Assembly (NCBI RefSeq): GCF_900475595.1 | Contig: NZ_LS483397.1 | Coordinates: 1,211,001 to 1,275,000, forward strand | Direction of reading: 5' to 3' | Origin: Streptococcus uberis | GTDB taxonomy: Bacteria; Bacillota; Bacilli; Lactobacillales; Streptococcaceae | DNA length: 64,000 nucleotides | Shown: one piece after another, positions 18,593-28,877 of the stretch | How the letters are laid out: every line of letters starts with the position of its first letter | How positions within the stretch are numbered: the stretch's first letter is position 1 | Notes under the pieces: model-generated | What the model was told of the DNA's origin: nothing | Databases searched by the model: none | Seen by the model: the letters and a program-made list of their open reading frames with translations, nothing else | Position numbers and translations under genes: made by a program

Positions 18593-20317
18593 TTATAACT
18601 TCGCTTGCCACTTATTAGCCCATACCAAATCATTTGGTTGACCATTAAAGTTTTCTTTACCCTCTAAAGCATCTAACAACGTTTCAATCGTATTTGCATT
18701 ATAGTGATAAGCATTAATAGCTGTTTTAACCATTGTTGCATCATGTAAGTGTGTTGTATAGTTCAACGAAACAAATACAGTTGGGACTTCATGGACGTAC
18801 CAAGGTACCTCATTTGACATTGCTGTTTTCCATTGGATACGGTAATTGTTTTGGGCACCATATCCCACAACATTAGCAACTGTCAAGGCTAAATCCACAG
18901 ACTCACGATATTTCAATGTTGCACCTTTAACACGAGTGGTACCATCATTAATCTCAACCTCATATCCACGACGCTCAAGAGCTGTTTTGATACTTTCTAA
19001 AACAGTGTCGTCAGCTGCATGAATACCTCCTTTTTCACCTTCTAGGTAATAAAGGCGGATGCGTTTATGCGTTTGAGGACTGATTGGAAGATTTCCTTGA
19101 GTATCTTTTAGAAGCGTCAAGCTACGCTTAGCAGCTTCTTTTTGCCATCTTAAATGTTCCTCACACCCGATAATTGACAATTCAGAAGGATCTTTTAATA
19201 ATGTTTTTTGAGCTTGTTTTTCATGTAAGTTTAACTTAGCTTTTAATCCCAGGATACGACGTACTGCATCTTGTAAACGTTCTTCGGTAATTACACCATT
19301 TTTATAACCATTGAGCATAAAGTTATAATCTTCTTCCATATTGTTGAAGAATAAGAACATATCACATCCAGCGGCGATAGCTTGAGGGACATAATCTTCA
19401 CGTCGCATTGCTGATGTCATACCTAACATATGGCTCGCATCTGTAATCACCAATCCATTGAAATTAAGATTATTTTTAAGCAAACCATTTATTAGTTCAG
19501 GAGCTAATGTTGCAGGTAATATATCCTCATCTTTTAGAGAAGGGTCTAATTTTTGTTGATAATATGGTAGAGCAATATGTCCAGCCATAATCATTTCAAC
19601 ACCGTTTTCAATGTGATTTTTGTAAACTCGTCCAAAACTGTCGTCCCAACGGTCAGGTGATAATTCGTTTACCCCTAAAACTAAATGTTGGTCACGTTCT
19701 TCTGTACCATCTCCAGGGAAATGTTTGATACATTGGATCATCTCACGTTCAGCTGTCAAGCCTTCTAAGTATGCTGTTGTGTATTTGATAACATCATCAG
19801 CATTAGTTCCATAAGCACGTGTATTAACAATAGTATTACGCCAATTTTCCAATATATCCACACATGGATCAAAGTTAACATTAACACCTAGAGCACTTGC
19901 CTCACGCGCAGAGACTAATCCTGCATGATAAGGTGCCCATGTGTCGCGACTAGCCTCAGATTGTGCTCCAGAAGAAATATAAGTTCCTCCTTTTACTGCA
20001 CCATCACCGCCTGAATCACAGTTTGCAGCAACAAGTAAGGGCACTTTGGAGTGAGTTTGTAATTCATTAAGTAAACCTTGAACTTCCTCAGGGGTACCAT
20101 TCATGTAACGCGCACCACCGATATGATATTTTTCAAGTATTTCTTTATTTGTTAGGCTATTTCCAGAAAAAGCATCTTCACCAAAGAAAAATAAGTTAAC
20201 AAATAATTGACCTATTTTTTCTTCGACAGATAAGTCAGCCAATGTTTCTTCAACCCAGGCGATTTGACTATCACTTAAATTATAAGGTTTTTCTTTTAAA
20301 TTAACTAAAGTAGGCAT
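18593..20317 (-). CDS. GH3 family glycosidase (beta-N-acetylhexosaminidase-like)
   Basis: 574 aa, cytosolic (no signal peptide). The GH3 barrel carries KHFPGDGTEERDQH, equivalent to the KHFPGHG...D-x-H loop of NagZ-like enzymes in which the Asp-His dyad is the acid/base, and the nucleophile Asp in VITDASHMLGMTSAMRRED. A C-terminal sandwich domain follows. Paralogous to the next gene (20342-22132), 24 bp upstream. In this locus it may remove N-acetylglucosamine from imported glucuronate-containing oligosaccharides; beta-glucosidase activity is the alternative. Confidence 0.75.
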   Translation of the reverse strand: MPTLVNLKEKPYNLSDSQIAWVEETLADLSVEEKIGQLFVNLFFFGEDAFSGNSLTNKEILEKYHIGGARYMNGTPEEVQGLLNELQTHSKVPLLVAANCDSGGDGAVKGGTYISSGAQSEASRDTWAPYHAGLVSAREASALGVNVNFDPCVDILENWRNTIVNTRAYGTNADDVIKYTTAYLEGLTAEREMIQCIKHFPGDGTEERDQHLVLGVNELSPDRWDDSFGRVYKNHIENGVEMIMAGHIALPYYQQKLDPSLKDEDILPATLAPELINGLLKNNLNFNGLVITDASHMLGMTSAMRREDYVPQAIAAGCDMFLFFNNMEEDYNFMLNGYKNGVITEERLQDAVRRILGLKAKLNLHEKQAQKTLLKDPSELSIIGCEEHLRWQKEAAKRSLTLLKDTQGNLPISPQTHKRIRLYYLEGEKGGIHAADDTVLESIKTALERRGYEVEINDGTTRVKGATLKYRESVDLALTVANVVGYGAQNNYRIQWKTAMSNEVPWYVHEVPTVFVSLNYTTHLHDATMVKTAINAYHYNANTIETLLDALEGKENFNGQPNDLVWANKWQAKL

Positions 20318-20341
20318 ATCCTATCCTTTCAAATATGTGAA

Positions 20342-22132
20342 TTAACGTTGTCTCCAAATCTGTGTGTCAATCAATCCACAGAAAGCATCCACTGATGAAA
20401 CACCTGTAAATTCAGACTCACCAGCCAATTTCTTAACTAAAGCTTCCATGGTATTAGGTTTACCATCATAAGCGTTTATATAAGTTCCTGTTTGAGGCAT
20501 ATCTGCTAAAGCAAATGCATGTTGAACAGATACAACAATAGATGGAATCTCATGAACATAAAATGGTTGATCTGGAGTACCTTTAGCTGCTGGCCAAACG
20601 ATTCGTTGAACTGTACCACCTGAGTTAACGTCAACAAGATTAATGATCAGGTCATAGTTATCAGTTAGGTTTGAAATAGGTTGCTTTTGTGCATAGACAT
20701 TAGCAAAAGCTGCAGCTCGTTCCTCTTCTGGTAATTTCATAATACGTTCTTCCGTTGATTCCCAGACGGTTACTTCATGACCACGAGCTTCTAAAAGTTC
20801 TTTTACATGATCTGATGCACGCTTTTTATTTCCTGCAATCATTGCACCAAAGCCACCTTTGTGACCTTCAACATTTACAATTAAGATGCGTTTGTAACGT
20901 TCCGGTGTCACTGGGAAGATATCTTTTTGTTTGTCTTTTACAAGTGTGATTGCTTTATCTGCTACTTCATCAGAAACAGCTTTAGCTTCATCAGTATTAA
21001 TAAGTGCCATAGCTTCTTCTTTTGGTAAGAATAAGTCTTCACGATGACCTTCAAATTTGTGAAGGCCTAATTTTGCACGAAGTCCTAATGAACGACGAAG
21101 GGCATCATGTAAACGTTCGTCAGAAAGGATACCATTTTCATAACCTTCTTTCATCCATTGTAAATCTTCTTCAGGGTCATTAAAGAATAAGAATAGGTCA
21201 CACCCAGCTTCTATAGCAGTTGGTAGCATTTCACGACGTGGCATTGATGCGGTCATCGCAACCATATGGGATGCGTCAGTAACAATAGCTCCATTATAAC
21301 CAAGTTCTCCACGGAGTAATTCATCCAACAATGTTTTATTCAATGAAGCTGGTAACATGTCATCAAGTTCACGATCAGGATGCATTTCTTTTTCTACATT
21401 TGGGAGGTGAATATGTCCTGCCATAATACCTGGAAGTCCAGCTTCAATCAATTCGCCATAGATACGGCCAAATGTGGACATCCATTCTTCTTTGCCCATT
21501 GGGTTTGAAGCAAATGATAAATGATGGTCTCTTTCATCAATACCGTCACCTGGGAAGTGCTTAGCAAATGGCATAATATTATGTTCCATAATGCCTTTCA
21601 TATATTGTTTCGAAAGGTCAATAATTTGGTCTACATTTGAACCCCAAGTACGGTTAGCGATAATGGGATTTCTCCAGTTTCGGGTAATATCTACAATCGG
21701 AGCAAATGAAGCGTTACAACCCACAGCTGAAGCCTCAATCCCTGCAATACGTCCCATTTCATAAGCATATTTGGAATCATTTGTTGCTGCAATTTTAATT
21801 TCGTCACCAACCATTGTGCCATCAGTTACTGCACCATCACCACCAGATTCAGTATTAGCAGCAATAATCATTGGCCATTTAGATTTGGTTTGTAGAATAA
21901 AGTTTTGGTCATAAATGTCACTTGCCGGTCCTTTGTTATAACGGACAGCTGCAATATGGTAATCATTCAAAACTTGTGTAAGGTATTCTTCTGAACGACT
22001 TGCTCCCATATTAAAAAATAGTTGCCCAATTTTTTCGTCCAGTGTCATCTCACTTATCGTTTGTTCAACCCAATCAATAGCTTCTTGATCGAGATTAAAT
22101 GGTTTTTTAGTCAAATCTACTAAATGTGTCAT
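20342..22132 (-). CDS. GH3 family glycosidase, second copy
   Basis: 596 aa, cytosolic. Same architecture as its neighbour: KHFPGDGIDERDHH, nucleophile Asp in IVTDASHMVAMTASMPRRE, and a C-terminal domain ending in IVVSVQHAFALADMPQTG. The two copies are diverged, not recent duplicates, which suggests different substrates or a heteromeric enzyme. The start codon lies within TCATCTGATTT, which matches the regulon operator at 9 of 11 positions, perhaps by chance. Part of an operon HAD-GH3-GH3 driven by the operator-bearing promoter at 22995-23023. Confidence 0.75.
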   Translation of the reverse strand: MTHLVDLTKKPFNLDQEAIDWVEQTISEMTLDEKIGQLFFNMGASRSEEYLTQVLNDYHIAAVRYNKGPASDIYDQNFILQTKSKWPMIIAANTESGGDGAVTDGTMVGDEIKIAATNDSKYAYEMGRIAGIEASAVGCNASFAPIVDITRNWRNPIIANRTWGSNVDQIIDLSKQYMKGIMEHNIMPFAKHFPGDGIDERDHHLSFASNPMGKEEWMSTFGRIYGELIEAGLPGIMAGHIHLPNVEKEMHPDRELDDMLPASLNKTLLDELLRGELGYNGAIVTDASHMVAMTASMPRREMLPTAIEAGCDLFLFFNDPEEDLQWMKEGYENGILSDERLHDALRRSLGLRAKLGLHKFEGHREDLFLPKEEAMALINTDEAKAVSDEVADKAITLVKDKQKDIFPVTPERYKRILIVNVEGHKGGFGAMIAGNKKRASDHVKELLEARGHEVTVWESTEERIMKLPEEERAAAFANVYAQKQPISNLTDNYDLIINLVDVNSGGTVQRIVWPAAKGTPDQPFYVHEIPSIVVSVQHAFALADMPQTGTYINAYDGKPNTMEALVKKLAGESEFTGVSSVDAFCGLIDTQIWRQR

Positions 22133-22148
22133 CTGATTTTCCTCTCTT

Positions 22149-22949
22149 TTAGTTTTCTAAGTTATGCCAGAATTGAGCAATGACTTGCTCTTGGTTTTCT
22201 TCAGTAAAGTTTCCTTCAACAAAGGCCTTACCGACACTATTAGCTAATTCTTCCCAAGACTTTGCTTCGTCTCCAACCAAGATTGGGTAAAAGGCAACAC
22301 CATTTTGTTGAGCTGCAGCCAGATCACCTGGCGAGTCACCAATCATCATGATTTTTTCTGGGGCATAGCCTTGAAGAATAAGTGAGGCAATGACATCCTC
22401 TTTTTTACCACGGTCTTGACAATAGAGGTCATCGATGTGTGACATAAGCCCCTGGTCATTCCATTCTTCTTCAACCGCTTCCTTATTTGCAGAACTTACA
22501 ACGAAAACTTTTCCGAGTTCATGTAGTGCATCCAATCCTTCAACTGTCCCAGGGAAAGCTAAAGCTTCACCTTCATAATCTTTGATATGGCTATTAACGA
22601 GATTGGACCATTCCAATGCTTTTTTTAAATCTTCACTTGGATTGTCTGCAATAGCTTTTTCAAGGGAAGCATTTGATAAGGATGATGTGTTCTCAACCCA
22701 ATCTTTAAAGGCTTCGATAGGAGCATGTTTTGCGAATTCCAGACCCATGAGGAGACCGACAAATCGGTTGACCCCACGCGTTTTGGAAAAGAGATTTACC
22801 CTATCCCATTCTTTTAAAAAAGATTCCTTATCTTCTATGTGAAAGACTTCTACAGCAAGTGGTCCAAAAAAGAGCTGATGTTTATAGGTCATAGTATCCA
22901 TGGCACAGCCGTCTGAATCCACACAAAATACAAATTCATCTGTTATCAT
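22149..22949 (-). CDS. HAD-superfamily phosphatase
   Basis: 266 aa from the ATG at 22949, which has GGAGGT ten bases upstream; an ATG at 22958 directly abuts that site. The HAD motif I is FCVDSDGCAMD (nucleophile Asp), motif II VVSSANKE, and motif III/IV IMMIGDSPGDLAAAQ. It begins the GH3 operon under a strong regulated promoter. A sugar phosphatase role, relieving a toxic phosphorylated intermediate, would fit but is inference. Confidence 0.8.
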   Translation of the reverse strand: MITDEFVFCVDSDGCAMDTMTYKHQLFFGPLAVEVFHIEDKESFLKEWDRVNLFSKTRGVNRFVGLLMGLEFAKHAPIEAFKDWVENTSSLSNASLEKAIADNPSEDLKKALEWSNLVNSHIKDYEGEALAFPGTVEGLDALHELGKVFVVSSANKEAVEEEWNDQGLMSHIDDLYCQDRGKKEDVIASLILQGYAPEKIMMIGDSPGDLAAAQQNGVAFYPILVGDEAKSWEELANSVGKAFVEGNFTEENQEQVIAQFWHNLEN

Positions 22950-22979
22950 CCTGATCATACCTCCATATTTACTTGTAAG

Positions 22980-23023
22980 TCATCTGATGAATTTATTATA
23001 TCACAGCATGAAATCGCTGTCAA
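22980..23023 (-). promoter_or_regulatory. Promoter with operator for HAD-GH3-GH3 operon
   Basis: TTGACA (23018-23023), 17-bp spacer, TATAAT (22995-23000) is a consensus sigma-A promoter. The palindrome TCATCTGATGA (22980-22990) lies at about the transcription start, where a bound regulator would block transcription. The same palindrome is found at two other promoters of this locus. Confidence 0.85.
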
Positions 23024-23037
23024 ACTCAAAATGCAAT

Positions 23038-23075
23038 TTAAAAAAGCCGAAAAGTCATATGACCTTTCAGCTTGG
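23038..23075 (-). terminator. Terminator after GH79 gene
   Basis: Minus-strand GCTGAAAGGTCATATGAC pairs with the following GTCATATGACTTTTCGGC (near-palindromic stem), then TTTTTT. It ends the kdgA-to-GH79 transcript just before the -35 of the next operon. Confidence 0.8.
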
Positions 23076-23078
23076 ATT

Positions 23079-24608
23079 TTAGATGACAATGAAGGCACAC
23101 GATACCGGAGGCAATGTCAAATCCCCTGCTTCAATCAGCTTTCCCTTTAATTCTGGAAGTCGATTATTCTCATCTAGTTCGAGAACTGTTCCATTCAAGG
23201 TCATACGACGAGCTCGTTTTTCTTGATTTTCACCTTGTAGAAGATATAGAGTTGCATCTTGTGGTAAATTTAGTACAGTTTCAGTAGTTTCTGAATTATT
23301 GATAGCTAAATACACTTTACCTTCTTTACCATCTTTTCGAGAATGTGCAAATATGTGTGCCCCTTCTTCAATGGCAATTTCACTGTCAAAAACTTCTTGT
23401 CCCATTAAACGATTCCACAATAAGACTGCAAAATAGTTTGGTCGAGGATCAAAGACTTGGCGAGCAAGGTATCCATAATCAGAAGATGCTAAAGTGTTAT
23501 GGAAAATAACACCATCTGTTAAACTTGCAAAAGTTCCCAATTCATTTAAAGTTCGAGGAACATCTAGGAATGTGGAAGCCCAAGTATTCCCTCCTCCACC
23601 TGCATCACCTGATTCTGTTACCCACATTTCTGCTCCAGGAACATATTTATCTCGTAGTGGAAGGTAAGTTTTACAGAAATTTGATGAGACAGCTAAATAA
23701 TCCTCAGATAAAGCTTCTTCAGCTGACCAGTGAGCACTTGGCATAACAGAAGCTAAACGTTCTGAAACACCGTTATAATAATGATATGAAAAGACATCTA
23801 ATGGCACTTCAGTCCCTTCAACTAAGTCTGCACAATTAACAACGTGACGTGCAACCTGTTCTACTCCACCTGTACCTTGTTCATTACCTTTACCAAAGAC
23901 GATATTATCACCACCTGTTGTTGATGGTCCTACTTTCAGGCAGTCAGGATAGTTGGCATCCAACCATTTGAAAAAGAGATCATGGTCACGACGGTAATGT
24001 GCTGCAGTATAGCCTTCTGGGAAACCTGTATCTTCTAGCATGTTAGGTTCATTAGCAAACTCCACTGATTCGATTGGTACGCCATATGCTTGACTGAATG
24101 AGAAAATCTTTTCAGCTTCTGCAGGATGCCATGGTTCTTCAGCGGAGTGAAGACCTGGACAGTTTGCCATTGAGATTTTCAAGCGTCCACCTACGGCTTT
24201 GACGAAGTCCAAAACACCAATCCATTGGTCTTTTGTTAGGACATTCAGGTAACCTTCAGGTACCTGTCCATTTGTAGTCCCGTCGAAATCATAGTATGTT
24301 TTTGTAGACCATGTTCCAGAAACTCTAACCCAAGCTTCCCCTAATTCTTTGGCTAAGTAGCGGAGCTTTTCATCATACAAATCAATAGGATTATATACTT
24401 GCATTAAATCTTTATACATTGCAGCAATGCCTTGATCGGAAGGCTCAACGTAGAATTCTTCCTCACCGGTAATTTGTTTGTCAGAATAAGCTTTCCAGAA
24501 GGTTCCACCAGTTACTTCAGCAAATTCCACATTGTAAGAAACAAGTAAGGGATTAATATCTCTCAATTTTGTTAAGTTTTCTGTTTTCAAAGTAAATTGT
24601 TTTGTCAT
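23079..24608 (-). CDS. GH79 family heparanase/beta-glucuronidase-like enzyme
   Basis: 509 aa from the ATG at 24608 (AAAGG upstream; an in-frame TTG at 24644 lacks support). Acid/base Glu in SVEFANEPNM and nucleophile Glu in MWVTESGDAGGGGNTWAS, with an intervening SYHYYNG, match the plan of heparanases (GNEPN; GETSSAYGGGAP), which points to GH79 rather than GH39 or GH30. No signal peptide, so it acts on imported oligosaccharides. A beta-glucuronidase acting on glycosaminoglycan fragments is the likely role; the linkage is unknown. Last gene of the kdgA-uxaC-uxuA-SDR transcript. Confidence 0.75.
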   Translation of the reverse strand: MTKQFTLKTENLTKLRDINPLLVSYNVEFAEVTGGTFWKAYSDKQITGEEEFYVEPSDQGIAAMYKDLMQVYNPIDLYDEKLRYLAKELGEAWVRVSGTWSTKTYYDFDGTTNGQVPEGYLNVLTKDQWIGVLDFVKAVGGRLKISMANCPGLHSAEEPWHPAEAEKIFSFSQAYGVPIESVEFANEPNMLEDTGFPEGYTAAHYRRDHDLFFKWLDANYPDCLKVGPSTTGGDNIVFGKGNEQGTGGVEQVARHVVNCADLVEGTEVPLDVFSYHYYNGVSERLASVMPSAHWSAEEALSEDYLAVSSNFCKTYLPLRDKYVPGAEMWVTESGDAGGGGNTWASTFLDVPRTLNELGTFASLTDGVIFHNTLASSDYGYLARQVFDPRPNYFAVLLWNRLMGQEVFDSEIAIEEGAHIFAHSRKDGKEGKVYLAINNSETTETVLNLPQDATLYLLQGENQEKRARRMTLNGTVLELDENNRLPELKGKLIEAGDLTLPPVSCAFIVI

Positions 24609-24686
24609 GGCTAACCTTTCTTTAGAAAAACCACCTAACAACAAATGCTAAGTGGTATATGTTAAATCAATAAGGAACTATAATCC

Positions 24687-25526
24687 TTATACACCTGAGT
24701 ATGCTGCAAATCCACCATCGATAGGGAGAACAACACCATTGACGAAGCTTGCTGATTGTTCATCAGCTAAGAAGAATAAGCCACCAATTAATTCTTCTGC
24801 TTCTCCAAAACGCCCCATTGGTGTGTTGTTAAGGATTTTTTCAGCACGCGCTGTCGGTTGGCCATCTTCTGAGAAGAGTAAGCCACGGTTTTGGTTTGTT
24901 ACCAAGAAACCTGGTGCGATAGCGTTACAACGAATACCAACTTTGGAGAAATGAACAGCTAGCCATTGTGTGAAATTACTAATAGCAGCTTTTGCTCCAG
25001 AATATGCTGGAATCTTTGTAAGAGGTGTGAAAGCATTCATTGATGAAATGTTAATGATATTTGCCCCTTTACGGCCAATCATATCTTGTGCAAAAACTTG
25101 AGTTGGAAGAAGTGTTCCAAGATAGTTTAAATTGAAAACAAAACTAATACCTGCTTCATCTAAGTCAAAGAAGCTTTTTGTTTCTGCTGGTAAATCTAAT
25201 TCATGGAACTCATTGTCTGTTGTTGCTTTAGGACTGTTCCCTCCAGCACCATTAACAAGAATATCAGTTGGACCAAAATCTTTTAAGACTGCTTGACGAA
25301 CTTCTTCAAGATTTTCTTTTGACAACACATTTGCTTTGTAAGCTTTGGCAGTTCCACCAGCGGCAGCAATTTCGTCAACGAATTTCTGTGCTGCTTCTTG
25401 ATTTAAGTCTAGTAAAGCGACTTTTGCGCCAGCTTTGGCAAATTCTTTTGCCATATAACCACAAAGGACCCCACCTGCACCTGTAACAACAACAACTTTG
25501 TCTGTAAATTCAATAACTCTTGACAT
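24687..25526 (-). CDS. SDR D-mannonate oxidoreductase (fructuronate reductase)
   Basis: 279 aa short-chain dehydrogenase. Nucleotide-binding TGAGGVLCGYMA near residue 16, then ISSMNAFTPLTKIPAYSGAKAA with the catalytic Ser, Tyr and Lys. It is most like the SDR-type D-mannonate oxidoreductases found beside uxuA in Firmicutes, which replace the long-chain UxuB and reduce D-fructuronate to D-mannonate. Position between UxuA and GH79 supports this. GAGG precedes the ATG. A TATAAT in the 130-bp gap upstream hints at an additional promoter. Confidence 0.8.
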   Translation of the reverse strand: MSRVIEFTDKVVVVTGAGGVLCGYMAKEFAKAGAKVALLDLNQEAAQKFVDEIAAAGGTAKAYKANVLSKENLEEVRQAVLKDFGPTDILVNGAGGNSPKATTDNEFHELDLPAETKSFFDLDEAGISFVFNLNYLGTLLPTQVFAQDMIGRKGANIINISSMNAFTPLTKIPAYSGAKAAISNFTQWLAVHFSKVGIRCNAIAPGFLVTNQNRGLLFSEDGQPTARAEKILNNTPMGRFGEAEELIGGLFFLADEQSASFVNGVVLPIDGGFAAYSGV

Positions 25527-25655
25527 TTTATTACCTCATCTTTCAACTCTCATTTGAGATTTTTTCAAACAACTACTTTTAGGATTATCTATTATAGGGA
25601 AAATAAGCTTTCATAAGGAGATTGAGTACTGGCTTATCATCACCTAAAGATGCCA

Positions 25656-26702
25656 TTATTTTGCTGCCTTAACAACAGCTTCGTAAAGCCCAGATAAATA
25701 AGTAGCACCTAGAGCACGGTCATATAAACCATACCCAGGACGACCAGTTTCACCCCAAATCATGCGACCATGGTCAGGACGGATAGCCCCTTCAAAACCA
25801 AACTCATGGCAGAGTTTGATGACTTCGTACATATCGATGGAACCATATTCTGATGGGTGAGCAGACTCCTTAAATGATTTGCCTTCACCTAGTTTGATAT
25901 TACGCGCATGCACAAAGTTAACACGATCAAGTTCAAAAGCACGACGTGAAATTTCTAGAACATCATTTTTTGGATCTGATGCGTATGACCCAACACAAAG
26001 TGTAATCCCATTGCTCTTACTGTCGTATAAGTTAACGAAACGCTCAACTGAATCTAAACCAGTGATGATACGAGGTAAACCAAAAATTGAATAAGGGGGA
26101 TCATCAGGATGGATTGCCATTTTCACGCCAACTGCCTCAGCTTCAGGGATAATACGTTTGATAAAGTATTCTAAATGTTCCCAAAGTTTTTCTTCATCAA
26201 CTTCAGCATAAGCATCCATAATAGCACGCATTTCTTCTTTGGTATAGCTTGAATCCCAACCTGGTAAGGACAGTTCACCATTTACTGGATCCATTTTTTT
26301 AGAAACTTCTTCATCGAAGATTAAAGCTGTTGAGCCATCTGGATATTCATAAGCCAAATCTGTTCGTGTCCAATCAAATACTGGCATGAAGTTGTAACAG
26401 ATAGTATCAATGCCTTCAGCAGCAAGGTTTTTAATTGTTTGGATATAATTATCAATCAAAACATCACGAGTTGGGCGACCAAGTTTGATGTCTTCATGAA
26501 CAGGAACTGATTCAATAACTGAAATTTTAAGACCAGAAGCTTCAACAGTTTCTTTTAATTGTTGAATGCGTTCACGAGGCCAAACTTCACCAACTGGTAC
26601 ATCATAAATTGCAGTGACAATCCCTTTCATTGTTGGGATTTGACGAATATTTTCTAAAGTAACGGGATCATCTTCCCCGTACCATCTAAATGACATTTCC
26701 AT
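25656..26702 (-). CDS. uxuA: D-mannonate dehydratase
   Basis: 348 aa, normal length. MSFRWYGEDDPVTLENIRQIP, MAIHPDDPPYSIFGLPRI and the C-terminal IRPDHGRMIWGE are UxuA signatures with the metal-binding His and Asp residues. It dehydrates D-mannonate to 2-keto-3-deoxygluconate in the Ashwell pathway. AAGGAG upstream of the ATG supports the start. Lies 19 bp after uxaC. Confidence 0.95.
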   Translation of the reverse strand: MEMSFRWYGEDDPVTLENIRQIPTMKGIVTAIYDVPVGEVWPRERIQQLKETVEASGLKISVIESVPVHEDIKLGRPTRDVLIDNYIQTIKNLAAEGIDTICYNFMPVFDWTRTDLAYEYPDGSTALIFDEEVSKKMDPVNGELSLPGWDSSYTKEEMRAIMDAYAEVDEEKLWEHLEYFIKRIIPEAEAVGVKMAIHPDDPPYSIFGLPRIITGLDSVERFVNLYDSKSNGITLCVGSYASDPKNDVLEISRRAFELDRVNFVHARNIKLGEGKSFKESAHPSEYGSIDMYEVIKLCHEFGFEGAIRPDHGRMIWGETGRPGYGLYDRALGATYLSGLYEAVVKAAK

Positions 26703-26721
26703 TGTATTTCTCTCCTTTTAG

Positions 26722-28125
26722 TTATTCATGTTTAAAATAATTTACAGCATTATGGTAGGCAATATCCTTAGCCATATGACCTAAGGCATCATAATCTTCA
26801 GGAACTTCTCCTTCCTCAATCCATTGACCGAGGTATGTACAAAGAATTCTTCTGAAATAATCATGACGTTGATATGATAAGAAACTTCTAGAGTCTGTTA
26901 ACATACCGACAAAATTAGCTAACATTCCTTGTTCTGCTAAAGCATTCATTTGGCTGATCATACCTAATTTGGTATCAGCGAACCACCAGCCAGCTCCAAA
27001 TTGTAGATAAGATTTTACGCCCTCATCATTTGCTTGGAAGTTAGCTAAGGTATTGGCAACTGCAATGTTGTAACTTGGGTTCAAGTTATACCAAATCATT
27101 TTTGGAAGAGCATCTTTTTGAACAAGATTGTCTAGTAGTTTGTTCATATTTGAAGTTAGTGCTGTTTGATCACCAAGTGAATCAATTCCCACATCTGCTC
27201 CCAATTTTTGATAAAGTTTGGAATGATTATTACGAAGGGCACCGAAGTGAACCTGTGTTACAAAACCATATTTTTTATATAGTTGGCAAAGCTCCGCGAA
27301 TACTGCTGTTTGCCATTGTTTCACTTCTAGAGCATTTGGTTTGTAGCCATCTTTTACCTTGGCTAATAATTCATTTAGTTCAGATTCTTCGGCTGCTTCA
27401 AAGACAATTTCAGTGAAACTAATATCACTTGCTTTACAGCCATTTTCAGCAAAGTAAGCAATACGATCTTCCATAGCAGAAATGAAGTCTTTAAATTCAG
27501 TCATTTCTTTTCCAGTTGCTTGAGATAACTTATCTAAGAAACCTTTAAAATTGTGGTGTTCAATAAAGGCTTCATCAGGTCTGAAAGTAGGAGCAACAAT
27601 GGTTTCAAAACTTTTATCTTCTGCAAGCTTTTGATGCCATTCCAATGTATCTAAAGGATGGTCTGTTGTCCCAATAAAAGTTACCTTGCTATCTGCAATT
27701 AATTTGCGAGGGCTAACCTTATTTTCAAGTAAATAAGTGTTCAAACGATTGTAAATCTCTTCAGCATTTTCTTCTGTTAAAACTTCTTCGATACCAAAAA
27801 CATTTTTTAATTCCATAGCTGACCAATGGTAAACGGGGTTGCCATATGACCGTTGGAGTGTTCTTGCGAATGCTTTAAATTTATCTAACTGGGAAGCAGA
27901 GCCTGTAATTTCTTCTTCAGAAATGCCATTTGCACGCATCAGACGCCACTTGTAATGGTCGCCACCAAGCCATAAATCAACAATGTTCTCAAAAACCTTA
28001 TCTTCAAAAATCTCTTTTGGATCTAAATGACAATGATAATCAAAAATGGGTTGATCTTGAACAGCTGTGTATAGTTGTTTAGCAGCTTGATTTTTTAACA
28101 TAAAGTTCTTATCGTTAAAAGTCAT
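26722..28125 (-). CDS. uxaC: Glucuronate isomerase
   Basis: 467 aa, normal length. [15 protein letters not shown] near the N-terminus holds the metal-binding HxH of this amidohydrolase-fold enzyme; the C-terminal [21 protein letters not shown] is also conserved. It converts D-glucuronate to D-fructuronate (and galacturonate to tagaturonate). Ten bp after the KDPG aldolase gene in the same operon. Confidence 0.95.
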   Translation of the reverse strand: MTFNDKNFMLKNQAAKQLYTAVQDQPIFDYHCHLDPKEIFEDKVFENIVDLWLGGDHYKWRLMRANGISEEEITGSASQLDKFKAFARTLQRSYGNPVYHWSAMELKNVFGIEEVLTEENAEEIYNRLNTYLLENKVSPRKLIADSKVTFIGTTDHPLDTLEWHQKLAEDKSFETIVAPTFRPDEAFIEHHNFKGFLDKLSQATGKEMTEFKDFISAMEDRIAYFAENGCKASDISFTEIVFEAAEESELNELLAKVKDGYKPNALEVKQWQTAVFAELCQLYKKYGFVTQVHFGALRNNHSKLYQKLGADVGIDSLGDQTALTSNMNKLLDNLVQKDALPKMIWYNLNPSYNIAVANTLANFQANDEGVKSYLQFGAGWWFADTKLGMISQMNALAEQGMLANFVGMLTDSRSFLSYQRHDYFRRILCTYLGQWIEEGEVPEDYDALGHMAKDIAYHNAVNYFKHE

Positions 28126-28135
28126 GATGACCTCC

Positions 28136-28756
28136 TTATTTGTTAACTGCTTCTACAAATGATTTAGCAACGGCTGTAACACTTTCATAGCCATCACTGC
28201 TTACTTTACTTGCTAAAGCTGATCCAACACCGACTGCTACTGCACCAGCTTTTTTCCAATCAGCAACATTATCAACAGAAACACCTCCTGAAGGCATTAA
28301 ATTCACTTCAGGAATAGGACCATGAATATCTTTGATAAAACCTGGTCCAACGATTCCTCCTGGGAAAAGTTTGATGATTTGACAACCACTCTTCATGGCT
28401 CGTACCACTTCTGTGGCAGTCGCACATCCAGGGAAATAAAGGTTTTCGTGATCTAAAGCTAAAGTTGCAATAGCTTCATCAAAGTGTGGGCTCACGAGGA
28501 ACTTAGCTCCAGCATCAATTGCTTCTTGAGCTAAATCAGTCGTCATTACTGTTCCTGCACCAATCACAACACTAGGGTCGTTTTTAAAGTCATCTGATAA
28601 TTTTTGAATCACTTTTGCAGCGTCTGGAGTTGAAAACGTAATTTCTATATTACGAATACCACCTAAAATAGCATGTTTAGAGATTTCAATGGCATCTTCA
28701 ACTGATTTACCACGAACAACAGCGAAAAAATAATTTTCTTTTAACTGGTCTAACAT
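28136..28756 (-). CDS. kdgA: KHG/KDPG aldolase
   Basis: 206 aa from the ATG at 28756, which follows AAGGAGG; the open frame extends upstream through the promoter, so the longer form is rejected. Schiff-base Lys in [10 protein letters not shown] and the catalytic Glu in [12 protein letters not shown] identify the class I aldolase that splits 2-keto-3-deoxy-6-phosphogluconate into pyruvate and glyceraldehyde 3-phosphate. First gene of the kdgA-uxaC-uxuA-SDR-GH79 operon. Confidence 0.93.
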   Translation of the reverse strand: MLDQLKENYFFAVVRGKSVEDAIEISKHAILGGIRNIEITFSTPDAAKVIQKLSDDFKNDPSVVIGAGTVMTTDLAQEAIDAGAKFLVSPHFDEAIATLALDHENLYFPGCATATEVVRAMKSGCQIIKLFPGGIVGPGFIKDIHGPIPEVNLMPSGGVSVDNVADWKKAGAVAVGVGSALASKVSSDGYESVTAVAKSFVEAVNK

Positions 28757-28771
28757 AAGTTCCTCCTTTTT

Positions 28772-28822
28772 TGAAACCGTTATCTTATTTATCATTATAA
28801 AAGTCATCTGATGAATTGTCAA
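28772..28822 (-). promoter_or_regulatory. Promoter, operator and cre site of the kdgA operon
   Basis: TTGACA (28817-28822), 17-bp spacer, TATAAT (28794-28799). The operator TCATCTGATGA (28804-28814) occupies the spacer. Downstream, TGAAACCGTTATCT (28772-28785) matches the catabolite-responsive element consensus TGWAANCGNTNWCA at 13 of 14 positions, so CcpA repression in the presence of glucose is likely. Confidence 0.85.
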
Positions 28823-28843
28823 GGATTTTATTTAAAAAGTAAA

Positions 28844-28868
28844 AAAAATCAGGAAATCCTGATTTTTA
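28844..28868 (-). terminator. Terminator after gntR
   Basis: AAAATCAGGA/TCCTGATTTT stem with T-run, 10 bp past the regulator's stop. It separates the transporter-kdgK-uidA-gntR unit from the kdgA promoter. Confidence 0.85.
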
Positions 28869-28877
28869 ATTTTCTTT

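Noticed and set aside
18593..22132. The two GH3 genes as a recent tandem duplication or frameshifted single gene
   Set aside because: Both are full length with intact catalytic loops, and they differ substantially along their length.
27075..27416. 113-codon plus-strand frame
   Set aside because: Antisense to uxaC, which is complete.
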